This document shows positions 8,443 through 18,014 of a stretch of DNA of 64,000 bases, piece by piece (within the stretch, counting starts at the first letter, position 1; each line of letters opens with the position of its first letter). The position numbers and the translations under genes are program-made. The notes below the pieces were generated by a model. That model was not told the DNA's origin. It searched no databases and worked only from the letters and a program-made list of their open reading frames with translations. Origin of the DNA: Paracoccus maritimus (GTDB lineage: Bacteria > Pseudomonadota > Alphaproteobacteria > Rhodobacterales > Rhodobacteraceae); the NCBI RefSeq assembly GCF_025195095.1, contig NZ_JANAVZ010000008.1, positions 62,001 through 126,000 on the forward strand, read 5' to 3'.

Positions 8443-9231
8443 TTGCCACATATCGCGCACGCAGGTCTGTCGGCGACCCTGACCGTCACCGGCGCGATCT
8501 GCGCCGGTTTGCTGCCGACCAGCGCGGCGGCGGAGCAGATCACCGTCTTCGCCGCAGCCAGCATGACCAACGCCATGGCGCGGATCGAACAGGATTTCGA
8601 AGCCAGGACCGGGCATGATCTGGTCGTGTCGCTGGCCGGGACGTCGGTGCTGGCCCGCCAGATCCAGCAGGGCGCGCCCGCGGATATCTTCATCTCGGCC
8701 AATGCGGACTGGATGGATGCGCTGGAACAGGACGGACTGATTGAACCCGGCACGCGGTTCGATCTGTTGGCAAACGCGCTGGTGCTGGTCGCGCATGGCA
8801 AGGACGCCAAGCCGGTCGCGATCGGCCCCGACATGGATCTTGCCGGTCTTGTGGGCGATGGCAGGATGGCCATGGCGCTGGTCGATGCGGTGCCTGCGGG
8901 GATCTATGGCAAGGCGTCGCTTGAAAGTCTGGGCCTGTGGGACGGCGTCGCGCCCGCCGTGGTTCAGGCCGACAACGTGCGGGCCGCGCTGCGCCTTGTG
9001 GCAAGCGGAGAGGCGGGGCTTGGTATCGTCTATGCCACCGATGCGGTGGCCGAAAAGGACGTGTCCGTGATCGGCAGCTTTCCCGCCGACAGCCACCCGC
9101 CCATCGTCTATCCGGCGGCCGACATCGCCGGGCGCGACCTGCCGGCCGAGACCGAATTCCTGGACTATCTGCGTGGACCCGAGGCACGCGAGGCTTTCGA
9201 ACAGCAGGGTTTCGTGGTCATGGCGCGGTAA
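8443..9231 (+). CDS. modA: Molybdate ABC transporter, periplasmic binding protein
   Basis: Binds molybdate in the periplasm for import, for use in molybdenum cofactor. The start taken is TTG at 8443, six bases after AAGGAG; a longer frame from 8392 would run through the palindromic operator. This start gives a signal peptide ending near SAAAEQ (about residue 31). The mature protein shows VFAAASMTNAMARIEQDFE, AGTSVLARQIQQGAPADIFISAN and QADNVRAALRLVASGEAGLGIVYATDA, all standard ModA segments that contribute oxyanion-binding residues. modB begins 5 bp after its stop. Confidence 0.93.
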   Translation: MPHIAHAGLSATLTVTGAICAGLLPTSAAAEQITVFAAASMTNAMARIEQDFEARTGHDLVVSLAGTSVLARQIQQGAPADIFISANADWMDALEQDGLIEPGTRFDLLANALVLVAHGKDAKPVAIGPDMDLAGLVGDGRMAMALVDAVPAGIYGKASLESLGLWDGVAPAVVQADNVRAALRLVASGEAGLGIVYATDAVAEKDVSVIGSFPADSHPPIVYPAADIAGRDLPAETEFLDYLRGPEAREAFEQQGFVVMAR

Positions 9232-9236
9232 CAAGC

Positions 9237-9929
9237 ATGGGCTTTCTGGCACCCGAGGAATGGCAGGCCGTCGCGCTGTCGCTGCGCGTGTCGCTGCTGG
9301 CGACGGCGGTCAGCCTGCCCTTGGGTATCCTTGTCGCGCATGCGCTGGCGCGCTGGCGCTTTCCGGGCAAGCAGATCCTTAACGGGGCGGTGCATCTGCC
9401 GCTGATCCTGCCACCGGTAGTCACCGGCTATCTGCTGCTGCTGACGATGGGGACGCAGGGGCCGGTCGGCGGCCTTCTGGCCGAGATGGGCATCGTCGTG
9501 GCGTTTCGCTGGACCGGTGCGGCGCTGGCGGCCGGAATCATGGCCTTTCCGCTGATGGTCCGGGCGATCCGGCTGTCGATCGAGGCGACCGATCCGGGGC
9601 TGGAACAGGCGGCCTCGACGCTGGGTGCCTCGCCGCTGTGGGTCTTCATCACTGTGACCTTGCCGATCGCGTTGCCGGGGATCATCGCGGGCGCAATCTT
9701 GGCCTTTGCCAAGGCGATGGGCGAATTCGGCGCAACCATCACCTTCGTGTCGAACATTCCCGGCCAGACCCGCACCATCCCATCGGCGATCTATGCCTTC
9801 CTGCAGGTGCCCGGGGGCGAGGATTCGGCAATGAAGCTGGTCGTGGTCTCGGTCGTGGTGGCGATGGGCGCATTGCTGGCCTCTGAAATCCTGGCCCGCC
9901 GGGTCGCGGCGCGGGTGGGGGGCAGGTGA
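9237..9929 (+). CDS. modB: Molybdate ABC transporter permease
   Basis: Inner-membrane permease, 230 residues with about five to six helices. Family hallmarks include LPLILPPVVTGYLLLLTMG, the EAA loop EQAASTLGASPLWVFITVTLPIALPGI and KAMGEFGATITFVSNIPGQTRTIP. The ATG at 9237 lies just after the modA stop; longer frames upstream fall inside modA. Its stop overlaps the modC start (TGATG), showing translational coupling. Confidence 0.94.
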   Translation: MGFLAPEEWQAVALSLRVSLLATAVSLPLGILVAHALARWRFPGKQILNGAVHLPLILPPVVTGYLLLLTMGTQGPVGGLLAEMGIVVAFRWTGAALAAGIMAFPLMVRAIRLSIEATDPGLEQAASTLGASPLWVFITVTLPIALPGIIAGAILAFAKAMGEFGATITFVSNIPGQTRTIPSAIYAFLQVPGGEDSAMKLVVVSVVVAMGALLASEILARRVAARVGGR

Positions 9930-11005
9930 TGCTGTCGGTCGCCGTCCGCCATCGCCTGGGCGACTTCGCGCTGGATGCGGAATTCACCGCGCCGCCGGGC
10001 ATCACGGTGCTGTTCGGTCGGTCCGGGTCGGGCAAGACCACGCTGATCAACGCGGTTGCCGGATTGCTGATGCCCGATTCCGGCCGGATCGCGGCGGGCG
10101 ACTGGGTGATGCTGGATACCGCGCAGGGCATCCGGCTGCGGCCTCATCGCCGCCGCCTCGGCTATATCTTTCAAGAGGGTCGGCTGTTCCCGCATCTGAC
10201 AGTGCGCCAGAACCTGGCCTATGGTGCGTGGTTCGCGCCGCGGGGCGCCGCGCGCGAGGATACCGGGCGGATCGTCGATCTTCTGGGCATCGGACATCTG
10301 CTGGATCGCCGCCCCGGCGGCCTGTCGGGGGGCGAGAAACAGCGGGTGGCGATCGGGCGGGCGCTGCTGTCGGCGCCGCGGCTGATCCTTGCGGATGAAC
10401 CTCTGGCGGCGTTGGACGCGGCCCGCAAGGCCGAGATCCTGCCCTATTTCGAACGGCTGCGGGACGAAGTGAACATCCCGATCCTCTATGTCAGCCACGC
10501 CGCGTCCGAGGTTGCGCGTCTGGCCACCACGGTCGTCGCGCTGGATGCGGGGCGCGTGGTTGCACAAGGATCGGCGGCCCAGGTGCTGGGCGACCCGGCG
10601 ATCCTGCCCGCCGGGATCCGTCAGGCCGGCGCGGTTCTGTCCGCCACCGTCGCGGCCCATCACCCCGACGGGCTGACGCAGCTGGATGCGGGCGGTGTCG
10701 CGCTGTTCCTGCCCGCGCTGGCACGCGAGATCGGCAGGCCCATCCGCGTGCGCATCGCAGCCCATGACGTGATGCTGGCGGTGTCGCGACCCGATGGCAT
10801 CTCGGCGCTGAACATCGTGCCCGGCATCGTTCAGCGCATCCATCGCGGCGAAGGACCGGGGGCGATGGTCGTGCTGGATACGGCGGCCGGACGGCTGCTG
10901 GCGCGGGTCACGCAGCGTTCCATCGATGCGATGCAGCTTGTGGCCGGGCGAAACTGCCATGCGATCGTCAAGTCCGTCGCCGTCGCGCCCGAGGATGCCG
11001 GCTGA
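9929..11005 (+). CDS. modC: Molybdate ABC transporter ATP-binding protein
   Basis: Energises molybdate uptake. It has 358 residues from the ATG at 9929; a GTG three bases earlier is an alternative. Walker A is FGRSGSGKTT near residue 30, the signature is LSGGEKQRVAIGRA, and Walker B is LILADEPLAALD. The C-terminal third (from about residue 280) is the Mop/TOBE molybdate-binding domain, with IRVRIAAHDVMLAVSRP and NIVPGIVQRI. That domain lets ModC itself respond to molybdate and could compensate for the Mop-less ModE-like regulator upstream. Confidence 0.94.
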   Translation: MLSVAVRHRLGDFALDAEFTAPPGITVLFGRSGSGKTTLINAVAGLLMPDSGRIAAGDWVMLDTAQGIRLRPHRRRLGYIFQEGRLFPHLTVRQNLAYGAWFAPRGAAREDTGRIVDLLGIGHLLDRRPGGLSGGEKQRVAIGRALLSAPRLILADEPLAALDAARKAEILPYFERLRDEVNIPILYVSHAASEVARLATTVVALDAGRVVAQGSAAQVLGDPAILPAGIRQAGAVLSATVAAHHPDGLTQLDAGGVALFLPALAREIGRPIRVRIAAHDVMLAVSRPDGISALNIVPGIVQRIHRGEGPGAMVVLDTAAGRLLARVTQRSIDAMQLVAGRNCHAIVKSVAVAPEDAG

Positions 11006-11185
11006 TCCGATGTCCGGCACGGGATGCGCGGGACGGACGGACCCGTCCGATCGGCGGAACATGGCCGGAATCTGCGGATCGCGCATTCAGCGTGCGCGCG
11101 GCATGGGTTATAACGCCGATGCAAGGCTTGCCGACCATGCATTCGGCAGGCAGGGATGCAATCGCGAAAGGTCCGATCAGTCCGC

Positions 11186-12088
11186 ATGACAGTCTGGAAC
11201 ATTCATCTTCTGAACGCGCGCAACGCCCTGACCCTTCTGCTGCCACAGATCAGGGCCACCGCGCGCGAGGCGGTGGCGCGCGTGTCCCAGCACGCCGATC
11301 TGCCGCGTTTCGATCTTGTGGTGAAGGCGCAACCGGGTGGCGGTATCCCCGATTGGGGGGTCGGCGGTTACGCCCCCGCTCCGGGCCTGATCGAGGTGAC
11401 GCTGAACCCCGACCGCTTCGACGCCGCTCTGCTGCTGCGGACGCTGGTCCACGAGATGCATCACCTGATTCGCTGGGATGGTCCGGGCTATGGACGATCC
11501 CTGGGCGAGGCGCTGGTCAGCGAAGGGCTGGCGGGGCATTTCGTCCTGCAGGTGCTGGGTGGCAAACCCGATCCCTGGGATGCGGTCACCCCTGCTGCGG
11601 GCGTCGCACGGCAGGCGATGAACGAATGGGCACGGCTGAATCACGACCATGCGCGCTGGTTTCTGGGAAAGGGCGATCTGCGGAAATGGACCGGCTACGG
11701 GCTTGGCCATCGCCTGATCGCCGAACATCTGGCGCAGGCGCAAGGCGACGACGCGGTAACGCTGTCTACCACCCGCGCCGATGCGTTCCGCCCGGCGATG
11801 CGCCGCCTGGTCGGCACCGATGGCCAGTCGCCCGAGGATGAGATCGCCGAGGATGAGATGGCCGGTCAGGACGCCAAGACCGGGGAAAAGGCGGGCGACG
11901 GCGCCGCCACATCCGCGTCCGCGCTTGGCGATACCGACGCGCCTGCGGCCGACACGGCACCGACGGAGACGCCATCGGACAGCGGCGGCGAAGATCGCCC
12001 TGCGCAGGACGATGCACCCGTGCCGGCCGGCAGGCCTGCCCCGGATGATGACGACCCGAAGGCTTCCGCAGACAACAAGAAGGGCTGA
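11186..12088 (+). CDS. DUF2268 family putative zinc-dependent protease with acidic tail
   Basis: About 300 residues. The N-terminal 200 match the DUF2268 predicted metalloprotease fold, with the zinc motif LVHEMHHLIRW (HExxH) near residue 92 and a downstream GEALVSEGLAGHF that supplies the glutamate ligand. The last hundred residues are low-complexity, rich in Asp, Glu, Ala and Pro, and are probably disordered. ATG 11186 is used because it opens the family sequence MTVWNIHLLNAR; ATG 11156 upstream in frame is possible. No signal peptide is seen, so it is probably cytosolic. It converges with the rhomboid gene (2 bp apart). Substrate unknown. Confidence 0.78.
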   Translation: MTVWNIHLLNARNALTLLLPQIRATAREAVARVSQHADLPRFDLVVKAQPGGGIPDWGVGGYAPAPGLIEVTLNPDRFDAALLLRTLVHEMHHLIRWDGPGYGRSLGEALVSEGLAGHFVLQVLGGKPDPWDAVTPAAGVARQAMNEWARLNHDHARWFLGKGDLRKWTGYGLGHRLIAEHLAQAQGDDAVTLSTTRADAFRPAMRRLVGTDGQSPEDEIAEDEMAGQDAKTGEKAGDGAATSASALGDTDAPAADTAPTETPSDSGGEDRPAQDDAPVPAGRPAPDDDDPKASADNKKG

Positions 12089-12090
12089 GA

Positions 12091-12756
12091 TCAGACCCGA
12101 CGTGCGGCGGCCAGCGCCAGCCCGATCCCGATGGCGGCACCCATGGCCGCGCCGCCCAGATGGGCCTGCCACGCGATCGAGGGCATCAGCACCGTGATCG
12201 CGACGTTCAGCGCCAGGATCAGCCCGACACTGCGCCACATCTGGCCCATCGGCCGCCGCCTGCGATGACCGACGATCGCGGCATAGCCGATCAGCGCCCC
12301 TGCAACACCGAACACGGCGCCTGACGCGCCGATCATCGGCCCCGCCGCGGGCTGCATCACTGCGAACAATGCCGCCGCAGCGATCTGGCTGGCCAGATAG
12401 ATCAGCGCCATCATCCCCGGCCCGATCAGCCGGTGCAGCTCTCGGGCGACGAAGGCCAGCGAGATCATGTTCATCGCCAGATGCATCGGCCCCGAATGCA
12501 GCAGCCCATAGGTCAGGAACATCAGCAGCGGCTGTCCGGGATACAAACCGTATCCGTCATGGATCAGCGGCGACCAGAACCCGGCCAGCATGAAGACGGC
12601 CTGCCGCGCAGAGGGATAGCCCGCAAGGATCGCGAGTTGCAGCGCGGCCTCGACCAGGCAGCACACCACGATCAGCACCGTGACCCAGCGCGGCAATTGC
12701 GATCTTGCCGCGGATGCAGACGACGGCCGTCGGATCAGCGGGATGCGGTCAGTCAT
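12091..12756 (-). CDS. Rhomboid family intramembrane serine protease
   Basis: Cleaves transmembrane proteins within the bilayer. It has 221 residues and six hydrophobic segments. Catalytic features are GASGAVFG with Ser145 and the partner His199 in WQAHLGG on the last helix. The HLAMNMISL stretch on helix 2 is the usual rhomboid HxxxN element. It is the last gene of a minus-strand unit and overlaps the Trm112-like gene by 8 bp. Natural substrates cannot be inferred. Confidence 0.92.
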   Translation of the reverse strand: MTDRIPLIRRPSSASAARSQLPRWVTVLIVVCCLVEAALQLAILAGYPSARQAVFMLAGFWSPLIHDGYGLYPGQPLLMFLTYGLLHSGPMHLAMNMISLAFVARELHRLIGPGMMALIYLASQIAAAALFAVMQPAAGPMIGASGAVFGVAGALIGYAAIVGHRRRRPMGQMWRSVGLILALNVAITVLMPSIAWQAHLGGAAMGAAIGIGLALAAARRV

Positions 12757-12961
12757 CGGCCTTGATCTGCCGGGCCTCGTCGATCAGCATGATCGGAATT
12801 CCGGCGCGGATCGGAAACGCCAGCCCCGCCGCCTCCGAGATCAGCTCCTGCCGCGCGGCGTCATAGCGCAGGGTCGCATGCGTCACCGGGCACACCAGTG
12901 CCTCGATCATGTGGCGGTCAAAGCCCGCGCCGCCGCCGGTCTCGTTCGGTGTTTCGGTCAT
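12749..12961 (-). CDS. Trm112 / UPF0434 family small protein
   Basis: A 70-residue protein with the Trm112-like fold: [18 protein letters not shown], then [26 protein letters not shown], the typical end of the family. In eukaryotes and archaea Trm112 activates methyltransferases; the bacterial role is unclear. Of the usual zinc cysteines only one (VCPVTH) remains, which is common in proteobacterial members. Its start overlaps the upstream LON-domain gene by 4 bp (ATGA) and its end overlaps the rhomboid gene. Confidence 0.88.
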   Translation of the reverse strand: MTETPNETGGGAGFDRHMIEALVCPVTHATLRYDAARQELISEAAGLAFPIRAGIPIMLIDEARQIKADD

Positions 12962-13584
12962 TGCAATCGGTCCTCGTCATCGCCGCCATGCAGGGCGAAC
13001 TCGATCAGTCCCTGCAACAATTCGCGCCGGTCCGACAGGGTCGGGCTTTCCAGCAGCGCCTGCTTGTCGCCCGGCGAAAACGGCAGCATCATCGACAGCG
13101 AATTGACCAGCGTCTCGTCGCCCGCCCGCGCCGCAGCCTCCCAGTCCGTGGACAGGTCATGCGCCTCCATGTAGCGGTGCAGACAGGCGAACAGCGCGTC
13201 CCGGTCCAGCCCGGGATCGCGTTCCGATCCCGTCAGGTCGCGCCCGAACGGCGCCCAGTCGATGCTGCCCTGGATATAGGGGGCAAAACCCTCCTCGGTG
13301 GCGATCAGGCGAAACCGCGACACCGCCTTCAGCGAAATCATCATCCGGCCATCGTCGCCTTCGGAAAAGGCGATCACCCGCCCCGCAGTGCCGATCGCCG
13401 CCAGCCCGTCGCCCTCGGGCTGGATGATCCCGATCAGCCGGTGCTCGGTCTTCAGGACATCTTCCAGCATCTGCAGATAGCGTGGCTCGAAGACATGCAG
13501 CGGCAGGCGGGTGCGCGGCAGCAGCACCGCGCCCTCCAGCGGGAAAAGCGCGATCCGCCCGGGCAGATCGAAATGCGGCCGCAT
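12958..13584 (-). CDS. LON peptidase N-terminal (substrate-binding) domain protein
   Basis: A 208-residue stand-alone LON N domain without the ATPase or protease parts. It begins with the family pattern [32 protein letters not shown] and has the [30 protein letters not shown] strand region. It is linked by overlapping start and stop codons to the thioredoxin gene upstream and the Trm112-like gene downstream. That arrangement is often seen in alphaproteobacteria and suggests a protein quality-control role, which remains inference. Confidence 0.88.
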   Translation of the reverse strand: MRPHFDLPGRIALFPLEGAVLLPRTRLPLHVFEPRYLQMLEDVLKTEHRLIGIIQPEGDGLAAIGTAGRVIAFSEGDDGRMMISLKAVSRFRLIATEEGFAPYIQGSIDWAPFGRDLTGSERDPGLDRDALFACLHRYMEAHDLSTDWEAAARAGDETLVNSLSMMLPFSPGDKQALLESPTLSDRRELLQGLIEFALHGGDDEDRLQ

Positions 13585-14498
13585 CAGGCGAAGATCATCG
13601 ACGACAGCCGGCGGCGGCCCTTCTGGCCGACCGGGTCGGTGGGCTTCAGGCTGTCGAAGATGGTCAGCAACTGCGCCTTGGCCGCGCCCTCGTTCCAGTC
13701 GCGGTCCCTGCGGAAACTGTCCAGCAGCACATCGATTGCCTCTTCGACGTGCCCCGCCGCATGCAGGGCCTGGGCATAATCCAGCCGCGCCTGCTGGTCG
13801 TCGGGATCGGCCTCGACCTTAGCCTGCAACTCGGACAGCGGACCCGCGCTTTCCGCCTGCTGCGCCAGCTGCAACTGCGCCCGCGCGGCCTCTACCGGGG
13901 CCGAACCTGCGGCCTTCTGCGGCACCTGCTGCAGGGTCGATGCGGCAGCCGCCGCGTCGCCCGCCGCCAGATGCGCCCGGATCAGCCCGCCCCACGCTTC
14001 GGGGCTTTCGGGTTCTTCGCCGATGATCGCGGTAAAGGTCTCGATGGCGTCACCATGCGCGCCCTCTTCCAGCATCGCCTCGGCGGCGGCCAGCGCATCG
14101 CCCAGCCCGTCATCGTCACCCGACATCGCCGCCAGCTTGTCCACGAACTGCTTCAACTGGCTTTGCGGCACCGCGCCCTGAAAGGCGTCGACGGGCTGGC
14201 CCTGATAAAAGGCATAGACGGTAGGGATCGACTGAACCCGCAACTGGCCCGCGATCATCTGGTTTTCGTCCACGTTGACCTTGGCCATCTTCACGCGGCC
14301 CTTGTGGCGCGTCACCTCGGCCTCAAGCTGCGGTCCCAGCGTCTTGCAGGGGCCACACCAGGGCGCCCAGAAATCGACGATCACCGGCACCTGCATGGAC
14401 GCCTCGACGACCTCGGCCATGAAATTGGCTTCGGTCACGTCCTTGATGAAGTCCGGGGATTGGGGGGCGTCCTGAGCGCCATCGAAAAGTATCGTCAT
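13584..14498 (-). CDS. Thioredoxin-TPR co-chaperone (YbbN/CnoX-like)
   Basis: A 304-residue fusion of an N-terminal thioredoxin domain and a TPR-like helical C-terminal half. The active site is complete (WCGPCK, Cys48 and Cys51), whereas E. coli CnoX lacks the normal pair, so this protein may also be redox active. The family role is holding oxidised or unfolded proteins for GroEL and DnaK. The C-terminal repeats are Ala-rich helices from about residue 125. It leads the minus-strand unit; its stop overlaps the LON-domain start. Confidence 0.9.
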   Translation of the reverse strand: MTILFDGAQDAPQSPDFIKDVTEANFMAEVVEASMQVPVIVDFWAPWCGPCKTLGPQLEAEVTRHKGRVKMAKVNVDENQMIAGQLRVQSIPTVYAFYQGQPVDAFQGAVPQSQLKQFVDKLAAMSGDDDGLGDALAAAEAMLEEGAHGDAIETFTAIIGEEPESPEAWGGLIRAHLAAGDAAAAASTLQQVPQKAAGSAPVEAARAQLQLAQQAESAGPLSELQAKVEADPDDQQARLDYAQALHAAGHVEEAIDVLLDSFRRDRDWNEGAAKAQLLTIFDSLKPTDPVGQKGRRRLSSMIFA

Positions 14499-14631
14499 GT
14501 CGTTCCCATTCAGTTCGGGCCGTTCGGCCAGAGTCAGTGCGGTTCGTCAGCAATATGGGGCGGCAGCCGCCCAAGCGAAAGGGTGGATGATGGCTGCGGA
14601 CCAGCTCGCGGACATCAGACGAACCGATAGA

Positions 14632-15585
14632 TCACATGCCGGCCCGCTGATGGCGCGGGATGGCGAACAGGACCATTTCGCGCGGCAGCCAGTGATAATG
14701 CCGCAACTTGAAACTGTACCAAAGCCCGTAACTGTCGATCAGCCCCGGAATCCGGAATATGTCGCTTGGCCTGTGATAGATTGCGACCATGCAGGTCGGG
14801 CGATGGTTCCGCAACGTATTGACGGCACCACGAAGGGCATCAACCTCGGACCCTTCGATATCGAATTTCATGAAATTGACCTGCCGGATCTTTTCCTTCC
14901 TGACGAAGCTGTCAATCGTGGTCAGCTTCAATTCCGCCTTGTCCTGCGGGTCCTCGACATTGCCGACCGATGGACGTGTTCTAGACCCTTGCAGCGCGAA
15001 TTCGACCGTCTTCTCGCGTTCGGCGACGCCCAGATTGACCGCCGTGATCGACGGATACGCGGCGCAGTTCTGGCTGACGACCGGGAACAGCCGGGGACTT
15101 GGTTCGAACGTATATACGCGGCCGGTATCGCCGACCAGCTTGGCGAACTGTATCGCGTTGTTCCCGTTGAAAGAGCCGATATCAAACACGACATCGCCGG
15201 CTTGCGGCTGGACCACGTCTTCGATCACATAACCTTTCAGGACATTGGTTTCGATGACCTCATCCAGACTCTCGCTCACGGTGCCGCCGGGCTCTTTCAT
15301 CAGCGCATCCGCCCTGGATCTGTAGTCCTGCCAGCGCTGTTCGTTGTGAACACCCCGAAACGCCCGAAAACGTTTGAACCTGTCCGCCTTGCCCATCTCG
15401 CGCGATATCTGCCCGGCCAGATACCAATGGAACAGCGATCGCGACAGGTCGTCGTCTAAGCGGTCATGAAGCTCGTTGATCGAATCCCAATTCTCAAGAA
15501 GTTGTTCGACCCATCTCAGCGGACGGTCGCTTGTATCCGCCAATACCTGAAAGGCCAGCCGAAGGATCTTGGTTCTGGGGTCCAT
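14632..15585 (-). CDS. FkbM family methyltransferase
   Basis: A 317-residue SAM-dependent methyltransferase. The SAM site is VVFDIGSFNGNNAIQFAKLVG (near residue 130), followed by VYTFEPSPRLFPVV and the FMKFDIEGSEVDALRGAVNTL motif diagnostic of FkbM proteins. The first 115 residues are an extra helical region of unknown role. Family members methylate sugars or small molecules, often on surface polysaccharides. It stands alone, with 133 bp to the thioredoxin gene and 128 bp to xthA, so its substrate is not suggested by context. Confidence 0.85.
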   Translation of the reverse strand: MDPRTKILRLAFQVLADTSDRPLRWVEQLLENWDSINELHDRLDDDLSRSLFHWYLAGQISREMGKADRFKRFRAFRGVHNEQRWQDYRSRADALMKEPGGTVSESLDEVIETNVLKGYVIEDVVQPQAGDVVFDIGSFNGNNAIQFAKLVGDTGRVYTFEPSPRLFPVVSQNCAAYPSITAVNLGVAEREKTVEFALQGSRTRPSVGNVEDPQDKAELKLTTIDSFVRKEKIRQVNFMKFDIEGSEVDALRGAVNTLRNHRPTCMVAIYHRPSDIFRIPGLIDSYGLWYSFKLRHYHWLPREMVLFAIPRHQRAGM

Positions 15586-15713
15586 ACCGCGCCTGTCCTT
15601 CCCGATGATCTGAAATCTGGAATAGCTACAGGTTCAGTCTGGCCTCAAGACCGACAGATGTCACGGCTCGTGATGCGGTTGCGGTTTCCGGTCCGCACCG
15701 CGCGAGTTCTGGC

Positions 15714-16499
15714 CTACAGATCGAAGCTGGCAAAGACCGGAACGTGGTCGCTGGGTTTTTCCCATCCGCGCAGATCGCGCAGCACGCGGCTGCCGTGACC
15801 CGCATTGGCGATATCGGGGCTGGCCCAGATATGGTCCAGACGCCGCCCGCGATCCGAGGCGTCCCAGTCGCGGTTGCGATAACTCCACCATGAATAAAGC
15901 TGGCCTTCGGGGATGTCCTGGCGGGTGATGTCCACCCATTTGCCCGCGTCCTGCGCGGCCAGCAGATGTTCGACCTCGATGGGGGTGTGGCTGACGACCT
16001 TCAGAAGCTGCTTGTGCGACCAGACATCGTCCTCGCGCGGGGCGATGTTGAAATCGCCGACCATGATCGCGCGTTCGGGCCGGTCGGCATGGAACACGTC
16101 GCGCATCTCGGACACGAAATCCAGCTTCTGGCCGAACTTCTCGTTCACCTCGCGGTCGGGCACGTCGCCGCCGGCGGGAATGTACATGTTGTGGATGGTG
16201 ACGCCGTTTTCCAGCCGTGCCGCGACATGCCGGGCATGGCCAAGCCGGGCATAGTCGCGATCGCCCGCATCGGTGATCGGCAGCCGCGACAGGATCGCCA
16301 CGCCGTTGTACCCCTTTTGCCCGCGCGCCACGATATGGCCATAGCCAAGCGCCCGGAACTGATCCATCGGGATCTTCTCGACCGGCGACTTGCATTCCTG
16401 CAGGCACAGGATGTCGGGGGCCTCGTCGCGCAGAAGCCGGGCGACCAGATCCTCGCGCAGGCGGACCGAATTGATGTTCCATGTGGCCAGTGTGAACAT
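15714..16499 (-). CDS. xthA: Exodeoxyribonuclease III (AP endonuclease)
   Basis: Cuts DNA at abasic sites and has 3'-5' exonuclease activity in base-excision repair. It has 261 residues from the ATG at 16499, which is preceded by AAAGGAG at proper spacing; a longer frame upstream lacks support. Catalytic motifs are TWNINS, LQECK (Glu35), VGDFNIAP and the final SDHVPVFASF. The RRLDHIWASP segment is also typical. It is divergent from the MFS gene. Confidence 0.94.
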   Translation of the reverse strand: MFTLATWNINSVRLREDLVARLLRDEAPDILCLQECKSPVEKIPMDQFRALGYGHIVARGQKGYNGVAILSRLPITDAGDRDYARLGHARHVAARLENGVTIHNMYIPAGGDVPDREVNEKFGQKLDFVSEMRDVFHADRPERAIMVGDFNIAPREDDVWSHKQLLKVVSHTPIEVEHLLAAQDAGKWVDITRQDIPEGQLYSWWSYRNRDWDASDRGRRLDHIWASPDIANAGHGSRVLRDLRGWEKPSDHVPVFASFDL

Positions 16500-16644
16500 G
16501 CGGATCTCCTTTCGCCGCGCGACCCTAGCCCTGCCGCCACGGGGTGTCGAGCCGATGCCGCGGCGCCGCAACAAATCCTTGGTATTCCGGCATGGGGGGC
16601 GCTACGCAGTCTTACAGGCAAGGCGACCGGCAAGGGGCAAGGCG

Positions 16645-17961
16645 ATGCGGCTGACCGTGGACGAAGCACTGGCGCGTGGCGGAACCGGGCGGTTCCAGTG
16701 GCGGCTTCTGGGAATATTCGGGCTGGTCTGGGCGGCCGACGCGATGCAGGTGATCGCGGTCGGCTTCGCCGCGCCATCGGTCGCCGCGACCTTCGGCATC
16801 GACCGGGTCACGGCGTTCCAGATCGGCACGGTGTTCTTCCTTGGCATGTTCGTCGGCGCCTGGGGGTTCGGGCGGCTGGCCGACCGGATCGGCCGGCGCA
16901 ACCTGCTGATCCTGACCGTCGGCATGGACGCGGTGTTCGGCCTTGCCTCGGTCTTCGCGCAGGATTTCACCCTGCTTCTGGTCCTGCGCTTCCTGACCGG
17001 CGCCGCGGTGGGCGGTACGCTGCCGGTCGATTACGCGATGATGGCCGAATTCCTGCCGCCCAAGAATCGCGGCCGCTGGCTGGTGTGGCTGGAAGGGTTC
17101 TGGGCCGTCGGCACCATCGTCATCGCGCTGACCGCGTGGATCGCCGCCGCCAACGGGGCAGTGGCCCCGTGGCGCTGGATCTTTGCCGTTGCGGCGTTCC
17201 CGGCGCTGATCGGGATCTTCCTGCGCATCTGGGTGCCGGAATCGCCCATGTATCTGGTCCGCAAGGGTCGTGCGGACCAGGCGCGCGCGGTCATCGACCG
17301 GGTGCTGGCCGCCAACGGGACGCAGGCCCTGCCGCGTGACGCCGAACTGGTCCCCGCCCCGGTGCCCGCAGGGGCGGAAAGCTCGATCTTCGCGCCGCTT
17401 CTGCGCAGCCGCACCATCGGCGTGCTGGCGGTCTGGTTCCTCGTCTCGCTGTCCTATTACGGGGTCTTCGTCTGGGTGCCGGGACAACTGGCGACCGACG
17501 GATTCGGCTTCGTGCGCGGCTACGGATTCCTGGTCATCCTGGCGCTGGCGCAGATCCCCGGCTACGCGCTGGCGGCCTGGGGGGTCGAGGCGGTGGGCCG
17601 CCGCGCGACGTTGATGGGGTTCCTGATCCTCAGCGCGGCGGGCTGCGCGCTGTTCACCATGGCCTCGGGCACCGCGATGGTCGCCACCGCCCTGATCCTG
17701 ATGAGCTTTGCGTTGCTGGGCACCTGGGGCGCGCTGTATGCCTTTACCCCCGAACTTTACCCGACTCATCTGCGTGGCACCGGCATGGGCACGGCCAGCG
17801 CGATGGCCCGGCTTGGCGGGATCCTGGCGCCCAGCCTGCTGGCCGTCGTCTTCGCGCGCGGCTTCGGGGTGGCCATCGGGGTCTTCGCGGTCCTGCTGCT
17901 GCTGGCGGCGGCGGCGCTGCTGCTGGTCAGGGCCGAAACCCGCGATCAGGCCATCGGTTAG
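16645..17961 (+). CDS. MFS transporter, sugar/aromatic-acid symporter type
   Basis: A 438-residue major facilitator with twelve predicted helices. The N-half signature GRLADRIGRRNLLILTVG lies between helices 2 and 3, and RGRWLVWLEGFWAVG and VPESPMYLVRKGRADQA are typical of the SV2/aromatic-acid:H+ symporter branch. A second signature, AVGRRATLMG, marks the C half. ATG 16645 opens the family-like N terminus (MRLTVDEALARGGTGRFQWR). It stands alone on this strand between xthA and the glutathionyl-hydroquinone reductase. The substrate cannot be read from sequence. Confidence 0.85.
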   Translation: MRLTVDEALARGGTGRFQWRLLGIFGLVWAADAMQVIAVGFAAPSVAATFGIDRVTAFQIGTVFFLGMFVGAWGFGRLADRIGRRNLLILTVGMDAVFGLASVFAQDFTLLLVLRFLTGAAVGGTLPVDYAMMAEFLPPKNRGRWLVWLEGFWAVGTIVIALTAWIAAANGAVAPWRWIFAVAAFPALIGIFLRIWVPESPMYLVRKGRADQARAVIDRVLAANGTQALPRDAELVPAPVPAGAESSIFAPLLRSRTIGVLAVWFLVSLSYYGVFVWVPGQLATDGFGFVRGYGFLVILALAQIPGYALAAWGVEAVGRRATLMGFLILSAAGCALFTMASGTAMVATALILMSFALLGTWGALYAFTPELYPTHLRGTGMGTASAMARLGGILAPSLLAVVFARGFGVAIGVFAVLLLLAAAALLLVRAETRDQAIG

Positions 17962-18014
17962 ACGAAACCGCAGCGCATCCCCGACCGTTGTGTTGCGAAA
18001 CGGAGGACATGACG

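Noticed and set aside
11006..11155. Short GGACGG/CCGTCC palindrome after modC as terminator
   Set aside because: Only six pairs with a two-base gap and no T-run; too weak to list.
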